From Deltaproteobacteria bacterium UBA2957 (GTDB lineage Bacteria > Myxococcota_A > UBA796), in assembly GCA_002348535.1 (NCBI GenBank), contig DEBL01000393.1, forward strand, positions 2,720 to 9,775: a stretch of DNA of 7,056 bases. Direction: 5' to 3'. The position numbers and the translations under genes were made by a program. Shown here one piece after another: positions 1 to 6,330 of this stretch; position 1 is the stretch's first letter, and each line of letters opens with the position of its first letter. The notes below the pieces were generated by a model. It did not search any database. It saw only the letters and a program-made list of their open reading frames with translations, and was not told the origin of the DNA.

Positions 1-906
1 AGAAGGGGTCCTGAATGTCACGTTCATGAGCGAGCGGTGTGCCGCATCGGCATGCCCATCCCAAAAGCCTGAGCCATCAATGATGCCGTAAATTTCTTCC
101 GCCTTCTCCCCGTTGAGGGTTGCCATGGACTCCAAGCCTCCGAGATCCTCTACCCACGCGAGCACGCGCTCAAGGGCGTAGATTCCAAAAGTGTTGGGCG
201 TATTGAACAGGCCCCGTTTCTCGACTTGGAGCCGGTAATCCAGCATGGGCGGCAGTGCACCGGGGGCTTTTTGCAGTGCCCACGGGCTAAGAATTACGGC
301 CGTCACACCCGACGGGCCAAGGTTCTTCTGGGCGCCAGCATAGATGAGATCGTGCGCTGCCACATCAACAGGGCGGCTGCAGATGTCCGAGCTCATGTCC
401 GCCACAAGTGGGATCGACCCGGAGTCGGGACGCGAATGAAACTGCGTGCCATAGATCGTATTGTTGGTTGTATACGCGGCGTACACAGCACCCGAGTCAA
501 AGTCGACCGAGTCCGGCAGGGTGCTGTAGTTGGAATCCTTTCCGTCCCACGCAATCCGACCGCCCGCGACCCGTTTCGCTTCATTGACCGCCTTATTGGA
601 CCACGTTCCCGTCACAACAAAGTCTGCACTTTCGCCGGACCCAAGCAGGTTGAGAGCGGTCATGTGAAACTGAAGGCTGGCCCCTCCTTGCAGAAACAAC
701 ACGGAATATTCATCGGGAATTCCCATGACGCGTCGCAGCCGCTCTTCCGCACCCCGATGGACGGCATCAAAGAGCGGTGAGCGATGGGAGAGCTCCATCA
801 GTCCGAGACCGGACCCCTTAAAGTTGGGCAGCGCATCGGCCAGCTGCTCGATCACACTCAGCGGCAATACGGCCGGTCCAGCGGAAAAGTTGTGCGCACG
901 GCTCAT
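1..906 (-). CDS. serC: Phosphoserine aminotransferase SerC (3' end cut off by window edge)
   Basis: PLP-dependent class V aminotransferase that converts 3-phosphohydroxypyruvate plus glutamate to phosphoserine plus 2-oxoglutarate, the second step of serine synthesis (cytoplasmic); in some bacteria it also acts in pyridoxal phosphate synthesis. Read from the ATG at 906-904, the frame stays open for 302 codons to the left edge. It begins MSRAHNFSAGPAVLP, the typical SerC N-terminus (NFSAGPA), followed by the LMELSHRS motif at residues 36-43 and LFLQGGAS at 70-77. The PLP lysine is K194 in YAGAQKNLGPSG, and D170 in ADMSSD fits the residue that contacts the pyridine nitrogen. Family members are about 360 residues, so roughly 60 C-terminal residues lie outside the window. 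The start overlaps the serA stop (ATGA at 906-903) and has a GGAG at 915-912, five bases upstream, so it is very likely co-translated with serA. Identification is firm. Confidence 0.96.
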   Translation of the reverse strand, partial: MSRAHNFSAGPAVLPLSVIEQLADALPNFKGSGLGLMELSHRSPLFDAVHRGAEERLRRVMGIPDEYSVLFLQGGASLQFHMTALNLLGSGESADFVVTGTWSNKAVNEAKRVAGGRIAWDGKDSNYSTLPDSVDFDSGAVYAAYTTNNTIYGTQFHSRPDSGSIPLVADMSSDICSRPVDVAAHDLIYAGAQKNLGPSGVTAVILSPWALQKAPGALPPMLDYRLQVEKRGLFNTPNTFGIYALERVLAWVEDLGGLESMATLNGEKAEEIYGIIDGSGFWDGHADAAHRSLMNVTFRTPS

Positions 907-2114
907 TTGGACTCCAGGTCGACAACGTCAACGGCAAAAATCGAAGAATTAGACACCAACTGCTCAACCAAAGACGCCAACGGTGCCCGGCTTACTTGTA
1001 TATGAGCGCAGGCTGCAAGGGAACCCTGGAACACGATGTTCTTCATCGATTCGACATTGATGTTGTCCGCGCGCAGGGCCGTCAAAACGCCGGCGAGAAC
1101 ACCAACCTCATCTTTGTGGCGGACCACCAACAGGTGGGTCGCAGAGGTCTGCACTGCGAGATTGACACAGTTGGGAACCTCTCCTGTGGCTTTCCATGCG
1201 GAGACAATTCGAACCACTTCATCACCCACCGCTTCGGATGCTTGTTCGGTGCTCGCACCAATGTGATGCGTTCCATAGACTCCGGCCAGCGCTGCAATGG
1301 GAGCCTGCCAACCCCCGTCGGCTGCCGGCTCATCGCAGAACACGTCGAGCCCCGCCTTGATCCCCCGGTGTTCAACGGCGTGCGCAAGTGCCGCTTCATC
1401 CACGATCGCCCCCCGTGAGGTGTTGACGAAAATGCTTCCATCCTTCAACGCGTCGATGACCTCCGCGGATATCAACCCGCGGGTGTGCTCATTCAGCGCA
1501 ACGTGGACGCTCAAGATGTCGGCCTGCATGGCAACCTCAACCGCCCCATCGACCGACGTCACGCCCAAGGCCGCCGCGCGATCGGGCGTGAGGGCAATGT
1601 CCCACGCGACAACATTCATCTCAAAGGCTTGGGCCCGTCGGGCAACCTCCATGCCGATGTTGCCGAGACCGATCAACCCGAGAGTGCGTCCCTTCAACCC
1701 ACGGGTTCCCTTTGCGAATGTCTTCTTCCGCCAGTTTCCCGATCGCAGTTCCGCGACATTGTCCGCGATGCGCCGATCCGCGTTCAACATATGACCAAGG
1801 GCCAACTCGGCGACAGCTGCCGCATTCTTACCGGGGCAGTTGGCCACATACACACCGCGACGGGACGCATGCTCCACCGCGATCGTATTGAATCCAGCCC
1901 CCGCCCGAATGACGAGCGATAGCGCACGTGCTGCATCCAGATGCTCGTTTAAAACCTCGGTTGAACGCACAATGAGAACCGCCGGGTCATGGGTGGAAAG
2001 CGCTTCTTTGAGCGCTTCTCCGTTCAAGGTCGGGTCGGTCACGACCTGACATCCAATCGCCCGCAAGTCGGACTCCACAGCCGGAGCCATCTTGTCTGCA
2101 ATCAACACCTTCAT
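903..2114 (-). CDS. serA: D-3-phosphoglycerate dehydrogenase SerA with C-terminal ACT domain
   Basis: NAD-dependent oxidation of 3-phosphoglycerate to 3-phosphohydroxypyruvate, the first step of serine synthesis. The 403-residue protein has the D-2-hydroxyacid dehydrogenase layout: a split substrate domain (about 1-100 and 290-315) around a Rossmann domain (about 101-289). The dinucleotide motif is GLGNIG at 149-154, with acidic D172 after the second strand suggesting NAD over NADP. Catalytic residues fit R234 (NTSRG), E262 (CDEP) and H284 (HHIGAST). Residues about 327-403 form a single ACT domain (VVRHKDEVGVLAGVL), which in this family usually binds serine for feedback inhibition; the extra intervening domain of the longest SerA type is absent. 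The residue before the catalytic histidine is H283 where proline is usual. The start is well supported by GGGAGGAGG at 2130-2122, seven bases before ATG. It is first in a serA-serC operon, and divergent from the REC-EAL operon. Confidence 0.96.
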   Translation of the reverse strand: MKVLIADKMAPAVESDLRAIGCQVVTDPTLNGEALKEALSTHDPAVLIVRSTEVLNEHLDAARALSLVIRAGAGFNTIAVEHASRRGVYVANCPGKNAAAVAELALGHMLNADRRIADNVAELRSGNWRKKTFAKGTRGLKGRTLGLIGLGNIGMEVARRAQAFEMNVVAWDIALTPDRAAALGVTSVDGAVEVAMQADILSVHVALNEHTRGLISAEVIDALKDGSIFVNTSRGAIVDEAALAHAVEHRGIKAGLDVFCDEPAADGGWQAPIAALAGVYGTHHIGASTEQASEAVGDEVVRIVSAWKATGEVPNCVNLAVQTSATHLLVVRHKDEVGVLAGVLTALRADNINVESMKNIVFQGSLAACAHIQVSRAPLASLVEQLVSNSSIFAVDVVDLESK

Positions 2115-2152
2115 GAGCTTGCCTCCTCCCTTGGTGATGAGTTTCTAAACAG

Positions 2153-2167
2153 CTTCCGACCCGTCGG
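2153..2167. repeat. Inverted repeat CCGAC-CC-GTCGG, left copy of CTTCCGAC element
   Basis: CTTCCGACCCGTCGG contains the perfect arms CCGAC and GTCGG (2156-2167) separated by two bases. The first eight bases, CTTCCGAC, recur at 2205-2212, again followed by TCGG. Its position between divergent genes suggests a protein-binding site, but short GC-rich palindromes also occur by chance, so this is only a candidate operator. Confidence 0.3.
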
Positions 2168-2175
2168 CACCTGAT

Positions 2176-2194
2176 CTCATGCATAATGCGTGAG
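2176..2194. repeat. Imperfect palindrome around a -10-like CATAAT in the divergent promoter region
   Basis: CTCATGCA (2176-2183) and TGCGTGAG (2187-2194) are inverted repeats with one mismatch (a T-G pair in RNA) around the triplet TAA. The pairing extends by a T-G and an A-T pair to 2174-2196. There is no T-tract after it, so it is not a rho-independent terminator. It covers the -10-like CATAAT at 2182-2187, so it could be an operator over a promoter or a 5' leader hairpin, but neither role is shown. Confidence 0.35.
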
Positions 2195-2204
2195 GTGGCT
2201 GACT

Positions 2205-2216
2205 CTTCCGACTCGG
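2205..2216. repeat. Right copy of CTTCCGAC element (CCGA-C-TCGG)
   Basis: CTTCCGACTCGG repeats the left element at 2153-2167 with two of the three spacer bases changed or lost; its palindromic core CCGACTCGG lies at 2208-2216. The two CTTCCGAC units start 52 bases apart, close to five helical turns, with the 2176-2194 palindrome between them. This is compatible with cooperative binding by one regulator but is not proof of it. Confidence 0.3.
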
Positions 2217-2250
2217 CCCATGGCGATTCACCAACACCTATGGAGCCCGA

Positions 2251-3396
2251 ATGGCACGGATTCTCGCGGTCGATGACGACCCCCTTGTGCGCCGGGCAAT
2301 CTCGCGGGTCCTTGTGAATGCCGGGCACGAAGTGGTGCCAGCCGGTCACGGTGCCGATGCCCTTCAGATCGCATCCGATCGGGCGTTCGATGTCGCTCTG
2401 GTGGACTACCATCTGCCCTTCATCGACGGACTGGAGGTGCTCCAGCGCCTCCGCGAAGTGCAGCCGGGTTGCTTGCGCATTCTGGTCACCGGAGCCCTCG
2501 ATCTGCCCATGATCATGGACGCTGTGAACCGTGGCGAGGTCATGCGAGTGGTTGAGAAGCCCTTCGAATCTGCCGGTCTCGTGGGGGCCGTCGAAGACGC
2601 CATGACCGCCCGCCGCCGCATGATGGAGGTCTACCGAGTCCAAGAACAAGCCGCGTCTGAACATGAGCGCGAGATGCTCGAAGATTGTCTTGGCGGCGGT
2701 CACCTTCGCCTTGCCTTGCAACCCATCGTCAGCGGTAAAGACACGTCCATTCAAGCCTTCGAGTGCCTGCTCCGTTCGACTCACAGCGTGCTCGATGGTC
2801 CTTTGTCCGTGATCCGAGCAGCCGAACGGCACCAGATGCTTCCTGAGCTTGGCCAAGCGGTGAGTCGCTACGCCGCCGGATGGATGGAGCAAATTCCGGG
2901 CAACATCAAGCTCTTTATGAACCTCCACCCCGATGAACTGGCCGATCCAGATGGCATGTGCGAGAGCCTCAAGCCGCTGCAGCCTTGGGCGGAACGAGTG
3001 GTTCTCGAGATCACCGAACGCAGCCGACTCCAAGGCATCGAGGCCTGGGACGAGAGTGTCGACCGGGTCACCAAAATGGGCTTCTCCATCGCCGTTGACG
3101 ACCTCGGTGCGGGGTACAGTTCGCTCTCGGTGCTCGCAGAACTGCAGCCGAGCTTCATCAAGGTGGACATGAGCATTGTCCGTGGCATCGACTGCGATCC
3201 CAGAAAGCAACGACTTGTCGACCTGCTCTGTCGGTTCGCCGATGCAACCAGCGCAACGCTGATCGCAGAGGGCGTTGAGACGACTGAAGAGGCCTCCGCA
3301 CTCCGCGATTGCGGCGCGCACTTGCTGCAGGGCTATTTGTTCGGGAAACCATCCACGGAGCTTCCCGATGGACTGGCGACCATGGAATCCGCGTAG
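2251..3396 (+). CDS. REC-EAL response regulator, predicted c-di-GMP phosphodiesterase (copy 1)
   Basis: Two-domain response regulator of 381 residues, predicted to hydrolyse cyclic di-GMP to pGpG under control of a sensor kinase that is not in this window. The receiver domain spans about 1-120, with acidic pocket D8/D9, phosphoacceptor D52 (VALVDYHLP), T80 and K103 (EKPF). After a linker (about 121-152) comes an EAL domain (about 153-372). Its catalytic set is complete: E171 (ECLLR in place of EALLR), N224 (NLHPDEL), E253 and E256 (LEITE), D283/D284 (DDLGAGYSSL), K304, E340 (AEGVET) and Q360 (QGYLFG). No GGDEF, DNA-binding or membrane segment is present, so it should be a soluble enzyme with the architecture of Pseudomonas RocR/PvrR. 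The start is set by GGAG at 2242-2245, five bases before ATG. It is first of five tightly spaced genes. The domain call is firm; in vivo activity and partner are inferred. Confidence 0.93.
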   Translation: MARILAVDDDPLVRRAISRVLVNAGHEVVPAGHGADALQIASDRAFDVALVDYHLPFIDGLEVLQRLREVQPGCLRILVTGALDLPMIMDAVNRGEVMRVVEKPFESAGLVGAVEDAMTARRRMMEVYRVQEQAASEHEREMLEDCLGGGHLRLALQPIVSGKDTSIQAFECLLRSTHSVLDGPLSVIRAAERHQMLPELGQAVSRYAAGWMEQIPGNIKLFMNLHPDELADPDGMCESLKPLQPWAERVVLEITERSRLQGIEAWDESVDRVTKMGFSIAVDDLGAGYSSLSVLAELQPSFIKVDMSIVRGIDCDPRKQRLVDLLCRFADATSATLIAEGVETTEEASALRDCGAHLLQGYLFGKPSTELPDGLATMESA

Positions 3397-3405
3397 GGCA
3401 CCCGC

Positions 3406-4527
3406 ATGGCACGAATATTGGTGGTGGACGACGACGACCGTGTCTTGAAGTCGGTGGAACGGGTGCTGACCTCTGCCGGACACGAAGTGCACACCGAAGC
3501 GCGCGGTTCTTTGAGCCTCGACATGGCCACCTCGCAACCGTTCGATGTGGCGCTGGTTGACTACAAGCTTCAAGAGATGGATGGCTTGGAGGTGCTCCAG
3601 CGGCTCAGGGAAATCCAGCCCCGCTGTGTGCGTATGCTAATGACAGGTGAACTTGTCTTGCCCTTGGTTGTGACCGCGGTGAACGTCGGCAAGGTCAGCC
3701 GGGTCATTGAGAAGCCGTTTGACGCCAACACGCTCGTGGAGACGGTTCGCGAGGCCCTTAGCAACCACAACCGGCTGACCTCCATGCTGCAAAGCCAGCG
3801 ACCCGAAGGATCGGCCCAAGAGCGTCGACACCTCACGGAAGTCCTCAATGGAAGCGGCCTCCGTCTCGCGATTCAACCCATTGTTCGAACCAGCACCAAC
3901 ACCGTATTTGGATACGAAATGCTGCTCCGGTCGGCACACCCCACCCTCGACGGTCCCGCCCCCGTGCTGGCTGCTGCTGAGCGCCACGGAATGCTGCGGG
4001 AGCTCGGGTCTGTGGTTGTGGCTCGCTCCGCAGAGTGGCTCATGAAGCTGCCTGACACAACGCGAATCTTTCTCAACCTCCATCCCCACGAACTGATCGA
4101 CGCCACCGCACTGAGTACCCGGATGGAGGTCCTGCAATTTTGGTCTGACCGGGTGGTTCTCGAAATCACCGAGCGTTCCGAGGTGGGGGCGAATTTCTCG
4201 TGGAGCGGCGCCCTCGAGCGCGTGAAAGAGATGGGCTTTCAAATTGCCGTGGATGACCTTGGGTCGGGCTACGCAGCCCTTTCGATGCTCGCGGAACTGC
4301 AGCCTCACTTCATGAAAGTGGACATGAGCATCGTTCGAAACGTCAACAATGACGATCACAAGCGCAGATTGGTTGACTTGTTGTGCAGCTTCGCTGAGGC
4401 AACCGGCTCCGAGGTGGTGGCCGAGGGTGTGGAAACCAAGGAAGAGGCGGCGGCCCTTTCCGAGGCGGGAGTCGACCTGATGCAAGGATACCTCTACGGC
4501 GAACCTCAGCTGACCTTGGGCGCCTGA
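3406..4527 (+). CDS. REC-EAL response regulator, predicted c-di-GMP phosphodiesterase (copy 2, tandem paralogue)
   Basis: Second receiver-EAL protein, 373 residues, starting nine bases after copy 1 with only a weak Shine-Dalgarno, so translational coupling is likely. It aligns with copy 1 without any gap over 370 residues (191 identities counted by hand, about 52%), and every key residue has the same number: D8/D9, D52 (VALVDYKLQ), T80, K103, E171 (EMLLR), N224, E253 and E256 (LEITE), D283/D284, K304, E340 and Q360. Both phosphorylation and c-di-GMP hydrolysis therefore look possible. Loop 6 reads DDLGSGYAAL where copy 1 and most active EAL enzymes have GYSSL, and the linker at about 121-150 keeps only 7 of 30 positions, suggesting different regulation or partner. 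It ends eight residues earlier than copy 1. There is no signal peptide or membrane helix. Family is firm; the sign and strength of activity are inferred. Confidence 0.93.
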   Translation: MARILVVDDDDRVLKSVERVLTSAGHEVHTEARGSLSLDMATSQPFDVALVDYKLQEMDGLEVLQRLREIQPRCVRMLMTGELVLPLVVTAVNVGKVSRVIEKPFDANTLVETVREALSNHNRLTSMLQSQRPEGSAQERRHLTEVLNGSGLRLAIQPIVRTSTNTVFGYEMLLRSAHPTLDGPAPVLAAAERHGMLRELGSVVVARSAEWLMKLPDTTRIFLNLHPHELIDATALSTRMEVLQFWSDRVVLEITERSEVGANFSWSGALERVKEMGFQIAVDDLGSGYAALSMLAELQPHFMKVDMSIVRNVNNDDHKRRLVDLLCSFAEATGSEVVAEGVETKEEAAALSEAGVDLMQGYLYGEPQLTLGA

Positions 4528-4552
4528 TGTGGCTTTGGGATAAACCGGCCCG

Positions 4553-5476
4553 ATGCCCATCGTAATTGCCGGCTCTGCTGCCTTTCCCGCTGATGGTCCA
4601 CGACCGGTCCTCACGGTTGGCAATTTTGACGGCCTCCATCTCGGCCATCGGCACCTGATTCAGGCCTTGGTTCAGCAGGCAAACACCATTGGTGCACCCT
4701 CGGCTGTGTATACCTTTGACCCACCACCGCGCGTGGTGCTGTCCCCCGAGGGTCGAACGCCTCGCATTCAATCGTGGACCGACAAGGTTCGCATCATGGG
4801 CGATTTGGGCGTCGACCAAGTCGTAGTAGAGCGATTCACCCCCTCCTTCGCTCAGCACCCGGCGCAGTGGTTCATCGATGAGGTACTCCGGCGAAGGATT
4901 CAACCCATCGAGCTGGTGGTGGGCTACGACTTTCGATTTGGCCGCGGCCGGGCGGGAAACGTCGACACCGTCCGCGAAGCCCTTCCCTCGATTCCTGTGC
5001 GCCAAGTGGAAGCGCTTCAACTCGATGGCAACACCGTGAGTTCGAGCCGAATTCGCACCGCCGTCGGAGAAGGGCGTGTCGCGGAAGCCGCCATCCTCCT
5101 CGGGTGCCCACACCGAATTCGAGGCACTGTGGTGCATGGTGATGCCAGAGGCCGAACGATTGGGTTCCCGACGGCCAATCTTCAGACCGATGCAGAACTG
5201 ATGCCGGCGGATGGGGTCTACGCAGTTCGAGCCCGATCCGATGGCGGTCCATGGTTGAACGGGGTTGCAAACCTGGGCACTCGGCCCACCTTTGACTGCG
5301 TTGGATTTCTGATGGAGGTTCACCTCATCGACTTCTCTGGCGACCTCTACGGCTCCGAAATGGAAGTGGAGTTTGTGAAGCGCATCCGCGGTGAAGCCGC
5401 CTTTTCGGGACGCGATGCCTTGGTGGAGCAAATCCGCCACGACGTGGAACAAGCCCGAGGGATGCTGTGCCCGTGA
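4553..5476 (+). CDS. ribF: Bifunctional riboflavin kinase/FAD synthetase RibF
   Basis: Phosphorylates riboflavin to FMN and adenylylates FMN to FAD in the cytoplasm. The 307-residue length is usual for the family. The N-terminal FAD synthetase (nucleotidyltransferase) domain has GNFDGLHLGH at 23-32, the VVGYDFRFGRGRAGN stretch at 122-136 and SSSRIR at 163-168. The C-terminal riboflavin kinase domain (about 185-305) has GRTIGFPTAN at 200-209, GVANLGTRPTF at 237-247 and the likely catalytic glutamate E255 in EVHLIDF. The frame is closed by an in-frame TAA at 4541-4543, so ATG 4553 is the first possible ATG; its ribosome binding site is poor (GGGA at 4537-4540, far upstream). It lies 25 bases after the second REC-EAL gene and overlaps aroE. 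No FMN riboswitch fits in the short gap before it. Identification is firm. Confidence 0.96.
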   Translation: MPIVIAGSAAFPADGPRPVLTVGNFDGLHLGHRHLIQALVQQANTIGAPSAVYTFDPPPRVVLSPEGRTPRIQSWTDKVRIMGDLGVDQVVVERFTPSFAQHPAQWFIDEVLRRRIQPIELVVGYDFRFGRGRAGNVDTVREALPSIPVRQVEALQLDGNTVSSSRIRTAVGEGRVAEAAILLGCPHRIRGTVVHGDARGRTIGFPTANLQTDAELMPADGVYAVRARSDGGPWLNGVANLGTRPTFDCVGFLMEVHLIDFSGDLYGSEMEVEFVKRIRGEAAFSGRDALVEQIRHDVEQARGMLCP

Positions 5477-6330
5477 GCCGACCACGAATCAGCGGCTTCA
5501 CACGAGTGTTCGGGATCGTTGGACACCCCGTTCACCATTCTCAATCTCCGGGCATGCACAACCGCCTGTTCCAAACCCTCGGGATCGATGCCGTCTACGT
5601 CGCATTTGATGTTGCTCCGGAACGGTCTGACCGCGTCGCGGACTTGGTTCGAACCATGAATCTGTCAGGGGTAAACCTCACCGTTCCGCACAAGGAGCAC
5701 GTAGTCCCCCATCTCGATGGGCTGTCGGCTGAAGCACAAAGGGCCGGCGCCGTGAATGTGATCATCAACCAGGCGGGGCGACTTGTTGGCCACAATACAG
5801 ATGGTCTGGGCTTTTGTGCTGCCCTTGACCATGCCGGAGAATCGACGAATCGAGCGCACGCGGTGATCCTTGGTGCTGGAGGCTCAGCCCGAGCCGTCGC
5901 TGCAGAACTCTTGAATCGAGGGGTTCCACGGATCACCCTTTTGAATCGAACTGAAGGTCGCGCGGCGGCCGCCATTGCGGCTCTCGCGTCTCATCAGCCC
6001 GCCGCGATGATCACCGCCGGTCCGCTGAGTCTTCCCTCATTCTCTGCGGCGGCCGAGGGTGCAGACTTGGTGGTCAACTGCACAAGCGGTCCCGCCGTTC
6101 CCCTCATCGAGACCCTGGATCCCAACGTGCTGGCTTCTTCTGCAGCATGGGTCGACATCAACTACTGGATGCCGTCGCCACCGCTTCAAGACGCCATCGT
6201 TCAGTCTGGACGGACCTTTCATGACGGCCTGGGCATGCTGGCATTTCAAGGTGCACTCAGCTTCGAGTTGTTTACCCAGCAGACCATCGATGGGGGCGAT
6301 GTTCTCGCGACCTTGCGGAGCGAACTGTGA
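5467..6330 (+). CDS. aroE: Shikimate dehydrogenase AroE
   Basis: NADPH-dependent reduction of 3-dehydroshikimate to shikimate in aromatic amino acid (chorismate) synthesis. The 287-residue protein shows substrate-binding serines S25 and S27 (HSQSPGMHN), N70 and T72 with catalytic K76 (GVNLTVPHKE), and catalytic D112 (GHNTDGLGF). The NADP-binding domain has GAGGSARA at 136-143 and NRTEGR at 160-165, the usual NADP-preferring loop, then NCTSG at 204-208. The C-terminal GLGMLAFQGALSFELFT (254-270) supplies the conserved glutamine Q261. The start is GTG 5467, with GAGGG at 5457-5461 five bases upstream; GTG 5473, which would overlap the ribF TGA as GTGA, is a possible alternative that removes only two residues. 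Either way it overlaps ribF and is very likely co-translated. The DINYWMP stretch (230-236) differs from the common DxxYxP form but keeps the proline. Identification is firm. Confidence 0.95.
   Translation: MPVSRPRISGFTRVFGIVGHPVHHSQSPGMHNRLFQTLGIDAVYVAFDVAPERSDRVADLVRTMNLSGVNLTVPHKEHVVPHLDGLSAEAQRAGAVNVIINQAGRLVGHNTDGLGFCAALDHAGESTNRAHAVILGAGGSARAVAAELLNRGVPRITLLNRTEGRAAAAIAALASHQPAAMITAGPLSLPSFSAAAEGADLVVNCTSGPAVPLIETLDPNVLASSAAWVDINYWMPSPPLQDAIVQSGRTFHDGLGMLAFQGALSFELFTQQTIDGGDVLATLRSEL

Larger units (their letters stand above)
2115..2250. promoter_or_regulatory. Divergent intergenic region between serA and the REC-EAL operon
   Basis: This 136-base gap must hold the promoters of both serA (leftward) and the rightward operon, since both flanking genes point away from it. 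It contains both ribosome binding sites (GGGAGGAGG at 2130-2122 for serA; GGAG at 2242-2245 for the first regulator) and three small inverted repeats listed separately. The best sigma70-like -10 candidate on the plus strand is CATAAT at 2182-2187 (five of six matches), but I see no matching -35 at normal spacing, so I do not call a promoter position. No small ORF or rho-independent terminator is visible. Confidence 0.7.

Noticed and set aside
226..780. A 184-codon plus-strand open frame antisense to serC
   Set aside because: The minus strand reads an unbroken SerC with its PLP lysine and N-terminal signature; the plus-strand product has no family resemblance.
2176..2194. Rho-independent terminator at the palindrome upstream of the REC-EAL operon
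   Set aside because: The stem is not GC-rich, no T-tract follows on either strand, and both flanking genes point away from it, so no transcript needs to end there.
1987..3573. A 528-codon open frame on the minus strand antisense to the first REC-EAL gene
   Set aside because: It overlaps the start of serA and covers all of a clear REC-EAL gene with complete motifs. Its translation is rich in His, Arg and Gly with no recognisable domain, as expected of a shadow frame in GC-rich DNA.
4528..4552. FMN riboswitch or dedicated promoter before ribF
   Set aside because: The gap is only 25 bases, far too short for the FMN aptamer, and no convincing -35/-10 pair is visible.
3637..4623. A 328-codon minus-strand open frame antisense to the second REC-EAL gene
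   Set aside because: Same codon-bias shadow as in the neighbouring paralogue; no motif, and no plausible ribosome binding site or gene context.
4343..5485. A 380-codon minus-strand open frame antisense to ribF
   Set aside because: ribF on the plus strand has all family motifs. The antisense product shows no domain pattern and ends inside the second REC-EAL gene.
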